A DNA stretch of 21,978 nt from an uncultured Spirochaetia bacterium (GCA_937967705.1 CALCJG010000363.1:1-21978), one strand, 5' to 3'; positions 6,970 through 15,752 are shown, numbered from the stretch's first letter. The notes: generated by a model not told the origin, from the sequence alone. A program made the numbers and translations.

Positions 6970-7894
6970 TCATGATTCCGTATTTCTGAAAGATTCTCTC
7001 GCGGTCTTCATCAAATCTGGCGCCCTCCATCAGGACATCCCGCAGATTCTGCTGAATATAGCGATTGCTCTTCTTCGCTTCAAGATACCCCCCGAGGATA
7101 CTACCCGAATAAAAAAAGGCTGTTGATGCTCCGAGAATAACTCCAACCGGCTTGTTGTCCGTCCTGAAAGCGACATAGGTCAGGGTGGAGAAAATAGAAA
7201 CCACCACAAAGGCAAATACTCCTGTCGGACGGTTTCCTGCATAAGTATACCCCAAACCCGGAATAACGCCAGCCAGCAAGGCCTTCCCGGGACTTCGGGT
7301 TTCCCCGTGTTTGATTTTCGCATAACGGGCAAGTTCCCGGTATTTTGCCGTGCTAATTTCCTCCTCCTTACCCGATGGGGATACCGGTTCCGAAAGCAAT
7401 CTCTCAGAAAGATCAAAGCGCCCCATGATGAGATGTCTGACAAAATTCCGTTTCCAGAGATAAAATTCTCCTTCAATAACCCCGCTCTCCCGTTCATGGG
7501 ATGCCAGAAGTTCATCAGCAAGGGCATAGCGATCCGACAGGAGAAAGGCGTCAAACCTGTAGGCTTTTTCAGCACGGCTTATCCTGGCATTACTTCCCCG
7601 ATAACGCACATTCCCAAACGCGCCGTATTGAGCCCCCTGCATATCGAGATAGAGTCCTGTGACAAAGACGGCATCGGAAGAGACATACCCCGCATAAAAG
7701 ACTTCTAGCCGCTTCAGTTCAGAGCGGGCCCGGTAATATTCCTTTTTTTGGATGAGATATTGCATGAAGGAGAGAAGGTTCTCCGGGGAGTATTCTTCCT
7801 CCCCACCGCCCTTCCCATCCTTTCCGGCCAGACTAGTGCTGCCGACAAAAATCAGCAGCACAGCAGAAAGCAGGCATCGCTGCAACACAGGCAT
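6947..7894 (-). CDS. Unrecognised signal-peptide protein with repeat region and C-terminal membrane hairpins
   Basis: 315 residues. Residues 1-23 are a signal peptide (hydrophobic core, then STSLAG). Residues 36-195 are helical and TPR-like (YLIQKKEYYRARSELKRLE near 46-64; FLLSDRYALADELL near 117-130). Residues 202-275 hold about three membrane segments that begin with P-G-L-G-Y-T-Y-A-G (212-220), the P-G-x-G-x-x-Y-x-G motif of TM2/DUF5683-like membrane proteins. The C-terminal tail is charged. It lies 12 bases after secF, overlaps ribD by 23 bases, and has no clear Shine-Dalgarno. Proteins of this design are often found near membrane-protein insertion genes such as yidD, so a role in envelope protein handling is plausible but unproved. 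Confidence 0.8.
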   Translation of the reverse strand: MPVLQRCLLSAVLLIFVGSTSLAGKDGKGGGEEEYSPENLLSFMQYLIQKKEYYRARSELKRLEVFYAGYVSSDAVFVTGLYLDMQGAQYGAFGNVRYRGSNARISRAEKAYRFDAFLLSDRYALADELLASHERESGVIEGEFYLWKRNFVRHLIMGRFDLSERLLSEPVSPSGKEEEISTAKYRELARYAKIKHGETRSPGKALLAGVIPGLGYTYAGNRPTGVFAFVVVSIFSTLTYVAFRTDNKPVGVILGASTAFFYSGSILGGYLEAKKSNRYIQQNLRDVLMEGARFDEDRERIFQKYGIMNGPGKQR

Positions 7895-7906
7895 AGGGAT
7901 AAGGGA

Positions 7907-8875
7907 TCAGGCCGTCCTTTTCCTTTCCAGGTAATACAAGGCCGGCGCCGCGACGAAAATCGTGGAGAAAATCCCTGTGGAAAAACCGAAAAGCAGCAAC
8001 AGGGCAAAATCGTTGATGACGTCCTCCCCGATGAAATAGAGGCAGAGAACCGCCATTACCGTGGTCACCGTCGTCAGAATGGTACGGGAAAGAGTTTGGG
8101 TTATGGATTTGTTTATGATCTCAATGAAGTCCTGCTTTGTGACTATCTGTACGTTCTCACGGATTCGATCGTATACAACGATGGTGTCATTGACTGAATA
8201 TCCGAAAATCGTGAGAATTCCCGCTACGATAGGAATGTTGATTTCTATGCTCATCAAACCGCAGAAGAAAAATGAGAGGATGACATCATGCAGAATCATG
8301 AGTATCGCCCCTATGGAATAACGGTACTCAAAACGGAAAGCGAGATAAACCGACATGAGCAGAACACACATCCCTAAAAGATACAGAGCGGATTTCTTCA
8401 AGTAATCCCCGATGGAGGGTCCCACTTCCTCACGGCTTATTATCTCAATCTTTTTATTGAAACTCTTTGTCAAGGCATCCTCAAGCCTCTCAAATTCCTT
8501 TTTCTTGCTGCTGTCAATGACGGATTTTCCTTCGACGGCTTCCACAACCTCCTTCGCCTTGACCATAAAACTTTTCGCGAATTCGGACATCTTAACCTGA
8601 GGCGCAAGACGGGTGGAAATGACGTATTCATTCAAATCCTCCTTGCCGTATTGCTGCACTTCAGCCTTAATCTCGCTCTTGTGCAACTCGGCCCGGATCG
8701 TCTGTACGGAAACATCCTTGTTGAATTTGGCAATGATCTTTGCCCCCCCGGCAAAGTCAATCCCCCAGTTAAAGCCCCCGTTTATTATCGTACCGGCAAC
8801 AAAAGTTATGAACATCAGGAGGGTGATGATGTATCCGGCATATCTATATTCCAGGAATTTAATAGACTTTTCCAA
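7907..8875 (-). CDS. secF: Protein translocase subunit SecF
   Basis: 322 residues. SecF forms the SecDF complex in the inner membrane, which uses the proton gradient to pull exported proteins through SecYEG. There is one N-terminal membrane helix (residues 14-32), then NWGIDFAGGAKI (34-45, the conserved G-[IV]-D-F-x-G-G). A periplasmic domain (about 46-155) follows, then five membrane helices including GYSVNDTIVVYDRIREN, the family's conserved fourth-helix region with its charged residues. The start is TTG at 8873-8875, with AAGGAG 7 bases upstream; no ATG is suitably placed. The gene begins 11 bases after secD and its Shine-Dalgarno overlaps the secD stop codon. Confidence 0.96.
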   Translation of the reverse strand: MEKSIKFLEYRYAGYIITLLMFITFVAGTIINGGFNWGIDFAGGAKIIAKFNKDVSVQTIRAELHKSEIKAEVQQYGKEDLNEYVISTRLAPQVKMSEFAKSFMVKAKEVVEAVEGKSVIDSSKKKEFERLEDALTKSFNKKIEIISREEVGPSIGDYLKKSALYLLGMCVLLMSVYLAFRFEYRYSIGAILMILHDVILSFFFCGLMSIEINIPIVAGILTIFGYSVNDTIVVYDRIRENVQIVTKQDFIEIINKSITQTLSRTILTTVTTVMAVLCLYFIGEDVINDFALLLLFGFSTGIFSTIFVAAPALYYLERKRTA

Positions 8876-8886
8876 GACTTATCTCC

Positions 8887-10548
8887 TTAAATACTCAGTT
8901 TCTTAAGATTGGACTTTTGAGATATGACTTCATATATGAACTTGGTAATATAGAGTGAAACGAACATGCTGCAGAGAATACCGATGGAAAGCGTTACGGC
9001 AAATCCCTTAATGGGACCTGTTCCGAACTGCGACAGGATGAAGGCCGCGATCAGGGTCGTAAGGTTGGAGTCAAATATGGTCCAGAAGGCCCTCTCGAAA
9101 CCGGCGGATATCGCCAGTTTGACGGATTTCCCCGCCTTGATTTCCTCCTTGATACGTTCATAGATAATCACATTGGCATCCACTGCCATCCCTATAGTCA
9201 GGACAAAACCGGCAATACCGGGCATAGTCAGGGTAAAGTTGAGCCATGAGAGCATCGCAATCATGAAGATAAAATTGAGTATGAGGCCCAGGCTCGCAAT
9301 CATTCCGGAGGCTTTGTAATAGATGATAATAAACACAACAATGATCACGAAAGCCAGCATAAGAGCCTTGATACCCGAATTGATTGAATCAATACCCAGC
9401 GAAGGACCCACGCTCCTCTCCTCGATCTTTTCCAGATCGACCGGCAGGGCTCCTTCCTTGATGATACTGGTCAGGGTATCGACCTCCTCCCTGGAGAAAT
9501 CCCCCTGGATCAGAGCCTGGCCTGTCGTGATCTGCACACCTATATTGGGAGCGCTGCGGACCTTGTTGTCAATCACGATGGCGAGCTTCTTGCCGTGATT
9601 TTTCTTCGAGGTAGCATCAGAGAATTTCTTGGCACCGTCAGCAGTTGTGGTAAAGTGTACCGCAAGCCGCCCCATCTCATCATATCCAACATAAGCCTTA
9701 TTGATGTCATCTCCCGCCAGGGATACCGCTTTTTCCAGGGCCATTACATGGGAGGGAAAGATTTTTCTCGAATTGGGAACCCGCTCATAAAAGAACATGA
9801 ATTCCAGATGCACCGGGAGGTTGACCGCTTTTGTTACCTTCGACAGCAGATCCGACTGGGTCTCCTTGGTTTCCGGGAGCGCCGGTTCCTTGAAATTGGC
9901 CTTGATCCACTCATTTGCCTTGGCGGAATATTCATCATTGGCAATTCGGTATTCCACACGTCCGGTGGTACCGATGAGCTTCTTTACCTTGGCCGGGTCC
10001 TTGACTCCCGGCAGCTGTACTTCAATGGCACCCGATTCTCTTTTACGAAGCGATGGTTCCGATACACCGAACTGGTCCACACGATTTCTCAATAGCTCGA
10101 GAGCCTGTATGGACATTTCGCTTTTCTCGGAATCCGACAGTTTCTTCCCCTGCCTCTTCTCTATTGTCTCGAAATTGGGCATGAGAACCAGCTGCATACC
10201 ACCCTGAAGGTCCAGTCCCAGATTGATCTTCTTCGCGCGGATAAACCTCACTTTCTCTGCCCAGTGTTTCACCAGTTCTGCATTTGCAACGCCGGGAAAG
10301 GACCGGACATCATTCATGACGGCATCATTAAGACCGTACCCTTCGACTTCAAGGGAATCTTCCTTCATTTGAAGCCGGTATTTATCAGCGGGGAATCTGC
10401 TTTTAATAAAGTTTATCTGATCCGTCGTGATACTTTTATCCAAGCGGACCTCCATCTTCCGCATGCCTACCGTCGGAAGAATTAAAACCACAGCGAACCC
10501 TATGATGAAAAGGATAAATAGGAACCTATATAGCAAACTTCTGTTCAT
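8887..10548 (-). CDS. secD: Protein translocase subunit SecD
   Basis: 553 residues, within the usual range. It has an N-terminal membrane helix (residues 7-27), then LGLDLQGGMQLVL (about 111-123), the SecD counterpart of the SecF G-D-F-x-G-G motif. A large periplasmic region (P1) follows to about residue 385 and includes the AIVIDNKVRSAPNI strand and GQALIQGDFSREEV. Five membrane helices then carry GIAGFVLTIGMAVDANVIIYERIKEE, the proton-path helix with its conserved aspartate. The ATG at 10546-10548 has AAGGGG 6 bases upstream. It precedes secF by 11 bases. The upstream neighbours are yajC and an unknown single-pass protein. Confidence 0.97.
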   Translation of the reverse strand: MNRSLLYRFLFILFIIGFAVVLILPTVGMRKMEVRLDKSITTDQINFIKSRFPADKYRLQMKEDSLEVEGYGLNDAVMNDVRSFPGVANAELVKHWAEKVRFIRAKKINLGLDLQGGMQLVLMPNFETIEKRQGKKLSDSEKSEMSIQALELLRNRVDQFGVSEPSLRKRESGAIEVQLPGVKDPAKVKKLIGTTGRVEYRIANDEYSAKANEWIKANFKEPALPETKETQSDLLSKVTKAVNLPVHLEFMFFYERVPNSRKIFPSHVMALEKAVSLAGDDINKAYVGYDEMGRLAVHFTTTADGAKKFSDATSKKNHGKKLAIVIDNKVRSAPNIGVQITTGQALIQGDFSREEVDTLTSIIKEGALPVDLEKIEERSVGPSLGIDSINSGIKALMLAFVIIVVFIIIYYKASGMIASLGLILNFIFMIAMLSWLNFTLTMPGIAGFVLTIGMAVDANVIIYERIKEEIKAGKSVKLAISAGFERAFWTIFDSNLTTLIAAFILSQFGTGPIKGFAVTLSIGILCSMFVSLYITKFIYEVISQKSNLKKLSI

Positions 10549-10641
10549 CTGTAACCCCTTAACCGATCATTCATAAATACATCTCAATTGTATTTTTTCC
10601 GATTGATAAAGCGAACCTTCGTAGCATTGCAACGGATAGTA

Positions 10642-11274
10642 TTACGGGAACCGCTTCAAAACACTGCTGTTCTTACTCCTGCTCCTCAATTTATATAGTA
10701 TGAAGATAAGCAGAATGATAAATATCAGGACCCCTTTAGCGATGTTCTGGGTTTGATCATGCGAGAAACCGAGGAATCCCTTCTTGCTCTGTGCCTCCTG
10801 CCCCGGATCCTCCAGTTTCTTTATCTCCTTGCTCTGATCGGACATATCATAAGGAGATTTCTCCTGGACGAGAACGACTTTCTTTTCCGGGATTCGGCTG
10901 TAGCGATAATCCCCTTCACCGGCCTCCAGAAGTCCGTCGGCCGCATATTTGTTATCGCCAGTTTCCTTCCCGCCGCCATCCTTTTCCTTTCTGACCGGCT
11001 CTTTCACTTCCACGGCAGGGGGCGCATCGGCATCCTTTTTTACTGCAGTTCCCACACGCTTCTTCTTTTTCGCAAGAAGCTTCTTCTTTTTAAGGACACC
11101 GGCGGAATCCCCTTTGTATTCCTCCAGTTCCATGGAATCGGAATCCGACTTTTCCACCTTTTCCGCAGCAGCCTTGTCACCGGGGGCCTGGCTCCAGACA
11201 GCGCTTGTCAGGAACAAAAAAGGGAGTACGCAAGTAATCCCTACAATGACGATTCTGAAGACGTGTTTCTTCAT
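10642..11274 (-). CDS. Unknown secreted or membrane protein with C-terminal transmembrane helix, between yajC and secD
   Basis: 210 residues from the ATG at 11272-11274. An upstream in-frame start at 11352 would overlap the 3' end of yajC and put 26 extra residues before a clear signal peptide, so it is rejected. Residues 1-29 are a signal peptide (MKKHVFRIVIVGITCVLPFL, then SAVWSQA). Residues 30-165 are highly charged and low in complexity, with a lysine run (LKKKKLLAKKKKR, 61-73) and several K/E/D-rich stretches. Residues 178-194 form one strong membrane helix, ending in a basic tail (KLRSRSKNSSVLKRFP). The layout (periplasmic polar domain, one helix, short basic cytoplasmic tail) resembles FliO-like single-pass proteins only in outline. 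No family is recognised. Its place between yajC and secD suggests a link to the Sec accessory complex. Confidence 0.75.
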   Translation of the reverse strand: MKKHVFRIVIVGITCVLPFLFLTSAVWSQAPGDKAAAEKVEKSDSDSMELEEYKGDSAGVLKKKKLLAKKKKRVGTAVKKDADAPPAVEVKEPVRKEKDGGGKETGDNKYAADGLLEAGEGDYRYSRIPEKKVVLVQEKSPYDMSDQSKEIKKLEDPGQEAQSKKGFLGFSHDQTQNIAKGVLIFIILLIFILYKLRSRSKNSSVLKRFP

Positions 11275-11293
11275 AATAATTATACTTTCACTC

Positions 11294-11617
11294 TTACGAT
11301 ATTTTATTCTGAATGGCTGATTTTGCGAAATCAACCTTGGTATTGTCAGCAATTTTAAGGGTGACGATCCCCTCCTCGGCCTTTACACTGACCACAACAC
11401 CATACATACCGCCCACGGTTACGACTTTATCACCCTTCTGGATGGAATCGATCATCTTCTTCCTTTCTTTCTCCTTCTTCTGGGATGGTCTAATCAGCAA
11501 GAAGTAGAATATTGCCACCATGGCCAGTATTGGCACAATGTTCATCCACATGGAACCGCCCTCTGCCTGAGGAACTGTTTTTGTCTGCGCATATGCTTCA
11601 GTTAATAATCCGAACAC
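11294..11617 (-). CDS. yajC: Preprotein translocase subunit YajC
   Basis: 107 residues, the normal size. It is a single-pass inner-membrane partner of SecDF. A short N-terminal periplasmic part (1-22) precedes the membrane helix MNIVPILAMVAIFYFLLI (25-42), then the family's R-P-x-x-K-K-x-K-E-x-x-K (43-54) and a small cytoplasmic domain with GDKVVTVGGMYGVVVSV (62-78). The start is GTG at 11615-11617, with AGGAGG 7 bases upstream. It is the first gene of the operon and follows a candidate promoter at 11725-11754 with a leader of about 100 bases. Confidence 0.95.
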   Translation of the reverse strand: MFGLLTEAYAQTKTVPQAEGGSMWMNIVPILAMVAIFYFLLIRPSQKKEKERKKMIDSIQKGDKVVTVGGMYGVVVSVKAEEGIVTLKIADNTKVDFAKSAIQNKIS

Positions 11618-11724
11618 CCGCGATCCTCCTGATATAAGTTAAGGGAGCACCCAGCCTGATAAGGCCCCCCTTTTCTCTCATGTAATGATAAATTGGGTAC
11701 TCATCCTGAAAAAAAAACAGATTC

Positions 11725-11754
11725 ACTATCCCCGATTTCTCTTGATTATGTCAA
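11725..11754 (-). promoter_or_regulatory. Candidate promoter of the yajC-secDF-ribDE operon
   Basis: On the minus strand, TTGACA (11754-11749), 18 bases, then GATAGT (11730-11725; four of six). The -35 lies in the 14-mer TTGTTGACATAATC that also precedes bamA. The leader contains a small GCCT/AGGC hairpin near 11654-11665. Confidence 0.5.
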
Positions 11755-11781
11755 CAATTTAATACCGGGGGGGTAATTTTC

Positions 11782-12474
11782 TTATTGATCACCGCTGATG
11801 ATAACCGGAGTCCCCAGCTGAACGTACTGCTCCAGCTCGATGATATCCTGATTATACATGCGCAGACATCCGCTGGAAGCGAGATGCCCGATGGATTCAG
11901 GATCAGCGTTGCCGTGAATGGCCAGGCCATAACCGATGCCTCTCACCTTACCGTTCTTTACGGGGACAGCCCCTTTTTTGAGGGCATCCCTGTAACGCTC
12001 CCAATCCCTCTGGCTGGGATAGTCGATCAGGAAGAACCTGGGGCCGTAGGCATTATCACCCAGATCCGCTTTGGGATTGTTATACTTAAAATGCCCGTGA
12101 CGGGCATAAAAATAGATCCCGTTCATTCTCCTGAGTTTCTGGTAGGCCTCTGATTTTTTTTCCGCGTCCATGCTGAGGATTTCCTTTATTCGGTAATTCC
12201 CCTCCGGGGTTCTGTTGTCCCCCTCGCAAAGCTTCGGTTTTCTATCCGGATTAAGACCATACGCTATTTTGTAGGAGGCCACTCTTTCGCCGTTCCTGGC
12301 GAAAACCTCCAGGATATGGGTTTTCTTGCTGGCATAGAGCACGTACTGTCCCTTAAAACCCTCAAAGGCCTTTCTCACCGCCTCCTTTTTCCCCTCCCCC
12401 TTTACGCAACCGACGGAGTACAGGAAAATTGTTGCGATGATGAAGGTCGTAAGCAGTCCTCTGTTGTTCTTCAT
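11782..12474 (-). CDS. L,D-transpeptidase (YkuD/YafK-like) lipoprotein
   Basis: 230 residues. The N-terminus is a lipoprotein signal: basic start, hydrophobic core, and lipobox ending V-G-C with the lipid-bearing cysteine at 23. The catalytic domain (42-228) contains NRTPEGNYRI (87-96), LAIHGN (184-189) and S-S-G-C-L-R-M (200-206), which together make the H...S-x-G-C-x-R active site of YkuD domains, with C203 as nucleophile. Such enzymes make 3-3 peptidoglycan cross-links or attach (or detach) proteins and peptidoglycan; YafK-like members act in the latter. The mature protein would sit in the periplasm, anchored by lipid. It follows the OmpH/Skp-like gene by 24 bases and has a weak Shine-Dalgarno, so it is probably the last gene of the bamA operon. 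Confidence 0.9.
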   Translation of the reverse strand: MKNNRGLLTTFIIATIFLYSVGCVKGEGKKEAVRKAFEGFKGQYVLYASKKTHILEVFARNGERVASYKIAYGLNPDRKPKLCEGDNRTPEGNYRIKEILSMDAEKKSEAYQKLRRMNGIYFYARHGHFKYNNPKADLGDNAYGPRFFLIDYPSQRDWERYRDALKKGAVPVKNGKVRGIGYGLAIHGNADPESIGHLASSGCLRMYNQDIIELEQYVQLGTPVIISGDQ

Positions 12475-12498
12475 AAATCCGATATCCCACTTCCAGTA

Positions 12499-13026
12499 TT
12501 ATCGCGAAACAGGAGCATTCCGCTTTTTAAATTTCATGATCTCTTTCAGCACATCCTCAGTGATGTCATACTCCTTCTTGGAATATACGAGGGCATCCCC
12601 CAGATTGAAGACGTAATCGACGTGGTTTTTATCCGCCACCTGTCCGATGGCCCGGTTGATGTCGTTGAGAATACGCCGCTTGATGTTGCCCTCCTTCTCC
12701 TCGAAAGCCTTCAGGGTTTTTCTGGTTCGTCCGATATCCGCCTCCTGCACCGCCTTGGGGGCAGGATCCGAACCGCTTCGCAGCCTCTCTTCCAACTTCT
12801 TGAGACGGGAGGCCGTTTCTTTCATGCTCTTGCGGAGACTCCTGGCCTCCTCATCGTTTTGAACCACATACTCGAATACAAGCGAGACGCTCACATACCT
12901 GACCCGGAGATACCGCTCCGATACTTTATAGGGCTGGGCACAGCCGCCCGCGGTCATTATTACACAGAGAACCACAAGAAGACAGATGGCCCCCCTGCGT
13001 TTTAACCCCCTGAGATCTACAGGCAC
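12499..13026 (-). CDS. OmpH/Skp-family periplasmic chaperone, predicted lipoprotein
   Basis: 175 residues. The start is GTG at 13024-13026, with GGAGG 7 bases upstream. The N-terminus is hydrophobic (12-28) and ends in a lipobox-like T-A-G-G-C with the cysteine at 29, so the mature protein is probably lipid-anchored. Classical Skp is soluble. Residues 36-55 (RYLRVRYVSVSLVFEYVV) match the Skp strand that leads into the helical tentacles, 57-120 is a charged coiled coil, and 128-160 (RAIGQVADKNHVDYVFNLGDALVYSKKEYDIT) is the conserved C-terminal strand region, with DYVF and the D-I-T end. Skp chaperones unfolded outer-membrane proteins for BamA. It lies 22 bases after bamA, the usual family arrangement. 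Confidence 0.85.
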   Translation of the reverse strand: MPVDLRGLKRRGAICLLVVLCVIMTAGGCAQPYKVSERYLRVRYVSVSLVFEYVVQNDEEARSLRKSMKETASRLKKLEERLRSGSDPAPKAVQEADIGRTRKTLKAFEEKEGNIKRRILNDINRAIGQVADKNHVDYVFNLGDALVYSKKEYDITEDVLKEIMKFKKRNAPVSR

Positions 13027-13048
13027 GAGACACCCTCCCCGCCGGATA

Positions 13049-15586
13049 TCAGAACCTCATATCGCCGATACCGAACTGGAAATTAAAATCACTGATCTCC
13101 CTGAAGTAACCGTGATTTGAACCGGTCCACATGAGTTTACGGCCGAACCAGAAGCGCAACGGCATCATCGGTATCTGAATCTTAAACCCAAAACCCCAGG
13201 AATATTTGAAATAGTTCATCAGGCTGACCTTGTTGAAATCCTTAATGTCATAAACAAGCCCCTTTTGCCTGTCCGAGAGTATGTCTTTCCTGAACTCCTC
13301 GATCATCTCCTCTTCCCAGAATTTATCCGTCCAGAGGGATCCGGCATCGAAGAAGAAGGTCAACCAGAGCATCTGGGGGTGGATGGGTACTCGAAACTCG
13401 GCCCCGTAGAGAATTCGGTGGAACAGGCCGATCTGCCAGGAAGTAGCCAGGGAGTTGTCATAATAATCCCATCCCCGAAGGGTCTCAGGACCGCCGATGA
13501 AGAGCCTGTCTTCCGGCTCCAGCCAGTTATTGCCGCTTCTGTCCTGAAACCGCGCCACCTTGCTCCTCTGCAGCGGCGGACGTATGAAAGTTCCGTTCGC
13601 CCGGAGCTCAATGACACAGGGATGTGATTTGAGGAACGGAAGATGAAAGGGCGAATAGTAGGCATAGAAGTCCGGGGAATACTTGATAAAGTGATCCTTT
13701 CCTCTGAGGAGATAACCACCGGTGAAGGAGACGGCGACTTCAGACCTCATCCCCCGGGTGGGATTGAGATAATTATCCTTGGAATCCCGATAGGTGTACA
13801 GCGTCACTGTTCTCTTCTGTTGAACCCCCCTGGCCTGCTGAATGAAGATCTCATCGGAACAGTTACCCGTGGGGTTTATATAGCTCTTGAAGGCATGATT
13901 CCAAATAGAACCTACGCCGTAGTAGTCCCAGAAACGGTAATTCAGACCTACCGAGTAGCCCACCGTTCTCCGCTGGTACTGGGCCTTGTGATTCGTCCTG
14001 GCGAACATGGAGGTTGTGGGTATTGTGGACAGCATATAGAAGACCGATGTGGTGAGGGCCACGGGATAATCCATCAGCCAGGGCTCTGTAAAACTCAGGG
14101 TGACGGAACTCCGCAGGGGACCGTACTCAAAACGCACGTTGACCCTCTGTCCGTTACCCATCAGGTTGTTTTCCCCCACGTCGGCAAAGATGGAGAAGCC
14201 GGAGGTAGTCCCATAGCCGCCTCCCAGGGAGATGGTGCCCGTGGGCTGTTCCTCCACGTCGATAATCAGGTTCATCCAGCCCTCCCGGCTCCCGGGGCGG
14301 ACATCAAAGTTGACCTGCTTGAAATAGCCCAGATTGTATATCTTTTCCCGGGACCGCTGCACCTTGGCGGAATCGAAGAGCTCTCCCTCTTTTATTGTCA
14401 GCTCCCTGCGGATGACCTTGTCCTTGGTCTTTTTGTTGCCCTTGATGATGATGTTCTCCACATAGGCCTGCGATCCCTCTTCGATCTGGAAATCGATGCG
14501 GACGAACTTCCGCATCTCCTTTTTACCGTCGACAGTCACCTCCCGTTCATCCACCTTGCGCTTGGGAACGACACGGGCAAAGATGTATCCCTTGGTGGCA
14601 TAGGTAAAGCTGATCATCTGCCGGTCCTTCTGGAATTTGGTATCGTTGAAGATATCCCCCGTAGTGGTCTGTTCAAACTGCTCTTCGAAGACCTTGCTCT
14701 CGAAGACTTTATTGCCGGCAATGGTGTATTTGTCGAAATAGTATTTTTCGCCCTCACTCAGCTTGATGGTGATGAATATGGCCCGGATCTCTTTCTTCTC
14801 CGGATCGGCCCATTCATAATCCACTTTATCGTCCAGTATCTGGGCGTCCAGATATCCCCTCTCCTTATAGTAGGCGATGATTTTGGTCTTATCCTGTTCG
14901 TATATGTCCTTCTTGAAATCTCCGTCTTTGAAGACTCCCTTTTCCTCGGTTTCCACAACCTTCAGCAGTTCCACATCGGGGATCTTCTTGGCCCCCAGTA
15001 TGGAGAAACGCTCCACTTTGATCTCTTCGCCCTCGTCGATGATGAAGTAGACATCGACCTCATTCTCTTTTTTCTTATGCTTTTTGACCTGGTACTTCAC
15101 CACCGCGTTGAAGAAGCCCTCATCGGCATACTTCTTCTTGATGGCCTTGATGCTCTTTTCCAGGAAATCATAGCGGAGCACCTCGCCCTCTTTGACCAGC
15201 ACCAGTTCCGTAAATTCCATTTCGGAAAGTTCGTCTGTCCCGAGATAAACGATGTCGTTGACGAGAGGACGTTCCTTGCAGACAAAGCGAACGCTTACAC
15301 CGTCCCGAAAATCCTCCACCTCCACGACCACATTCTCGAACTGTCCCTTGCTGAAAACCGATTTGATGTCCTTGCGTATGTCCGTCGACCGGAAGGGAAA
15401 ACCCTCCGCGGTGATGAGAACCTCGTATAGATCATCCTCGTCGACGTTCTGCAGCCCCGTAAAGATGATCTTCCTCACAATCTTTCCCTCGTACTTGGAG
15501 GGCGCGGAGAACACTCCGCTCAGGATAAGGAAAACCGACGCCAGCAAAGCGGTAGATGAAAGGAATATCAGTACGGCCTTTTTCAT
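13049..15586 (-). CDS. bamA: Outer membrane protein assembly factor BamA
   Basis: 845 residues. A TTG one codon earlier (15589) is a possible start, but ATG at 15584-15586 is preferred. Residues 1-28 are a signal peptide. Five POTRA domains follow (roughly 34-106, 107-186, 189-277, 278-370 and 373-447), the fifth containing IIIKGNKKTKDKVIRREL and the IYNLGYF phrase. The 16-strand barrel starts near 449 (GTISLGGGYG) and has GGPETLRGWD, the loop-6 equivalent of the conserved [VI]RGF/Y motif. The protein ends in phenylalanine, the outer-membrane beta-signal end. It inserts beta-barrel proteins into the outer membrane. The next gene, 22 bases on, is its chaperone partner. The upstream region holds a candidate promoter (15753-15781) and a hairpin (15667-15693). 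Confidence 0.97.
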   Translation of the reverse strand: MKKAVLIFLSSTALLASVFLILSGVFSAPSKYEGKIVRKIIFTGLQNVDEDDLYEVLITAEGFPFRSTDIRKDIKSVFSKGQFENVVVEVEDFRDGVSVRFVCKERPLVNDIVYLGTDELSEMEFTELVLVKEGEVLRYDFLEKSIKAIKKKYADEGFFNAVVKYQVKKHKKKENEVDVYFIIDEGEEIKVERFSILGAKKIPDVELLKVVETEEKGVFKDGDFKKDIYEQDKTKIIAYYKERGYLDAQILDDKVDYEWADPEKKEIRAIFITIKLSEGEKYYFDKYTIAGNKVFESKVFEEQFEQTTTGDIFNDTKFQKDRQMISFTYATKGYIFARVVPKRKVDEREVTVDGKKEMRKFVRIDFQIEEGSQAYVENIIIKGNKKTKDKVIRRELTIKEGELFDSAKVQRSREKIYNLGYFKQVNFDVRPGSREGWMNLIIDVEEQPTGTISLGGGYGTTSGFSIFADVGENNLMGNGQRVNVRFEYGPLRSSVTLSFTEPWLMDYPVALTTSVFYMLSTIPTTSMFARTNHKAQYQRRTVGYSVGLNYRFWDYYGVGSIWNHAFKSYINPTGNCSDEIFIQQARGVQQKRTVTLYTYRDSKDNYLNPTRGMRSEVAVSFTGGYLLRGKDHFIKYSPDFYAYYSPFHLPFLKSHPCVIELRANGTFIRPPLQRSKVARFQDRSGNNWLEPEDRLFIGGPETLRGWDYYDNSLATSWQIGLFHRILYGAEFRVPIHPQMLWLTFFFDAGSLWTDKFWEEEMIEEFRKDILSDRQKGLVYDIKDFNKVSLMNYFKYSWGFGFKIQIPMMPLRFWFGRKLMWTGSNHGYFREISDFNFQFGIGDMRF

Positions 15587-15666
15587 CAAATATCAGATCC
15601 TTGTAGTATTATTCTCGCCATCGGAGTGCGGCGAAAAAACCGAAGCAAGCCCCCTTACACAGGCAA

Positions 15667-15693
15667 CCCCTCTACCCGCCTTGTGGAGAGGGG
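15667..15693 (-). other. GC-rich hairpin in the bamA leader
   Basis: CCCCTCT (15667-15673) and AGAGGGG (15687-15693) form a perfect 7-bp stem around 13 bases. It lies about 80 bases before the bamA start and within the predicted leader of about 160 bases. No T tract follows on the minus strand, so it is not an ordinary terminator. The 232-base gap between exbD and bamA shows nothing else gene-like. Confidence 0.35.
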
Positions 15694-15752
15694 CATGATA
15701 GGCTTGTAATAAAAGCCAGAAGATCCCCGAAAAGGACAGGAAGCTCTGTGTC

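Noticed and set aside
6970..7200. FMN riboswitch in front of ribD
   Set aside because: The ribD start overlaps the upstream coding region, which leaves no space for the element.
11275..11352. Upstream in-frame start for the unknown gene between yajC and secD
   Set aside because: It would overlap the 3' end of yajC and put a 26-residue polar extension in front of an obvious signal peptide beginning at 11274.
12316..13005. A 229-codon open frame on the plus strand across the Skp-like and L,D-transpeptidase genes
   Set aside because: It spans two well-supported minus-strand genes and their junction, and has no recognisable motif.
13643..15430. A 595-codon open frame on the plus strand opposite bamA
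   Set aside because: It is entirely antisense to a clear bamA, has no Shine-Dalgarno, and its translation is low-complexity V/L/I/D/G sequence, as expected from the reverse complement of a codon-biased gene.
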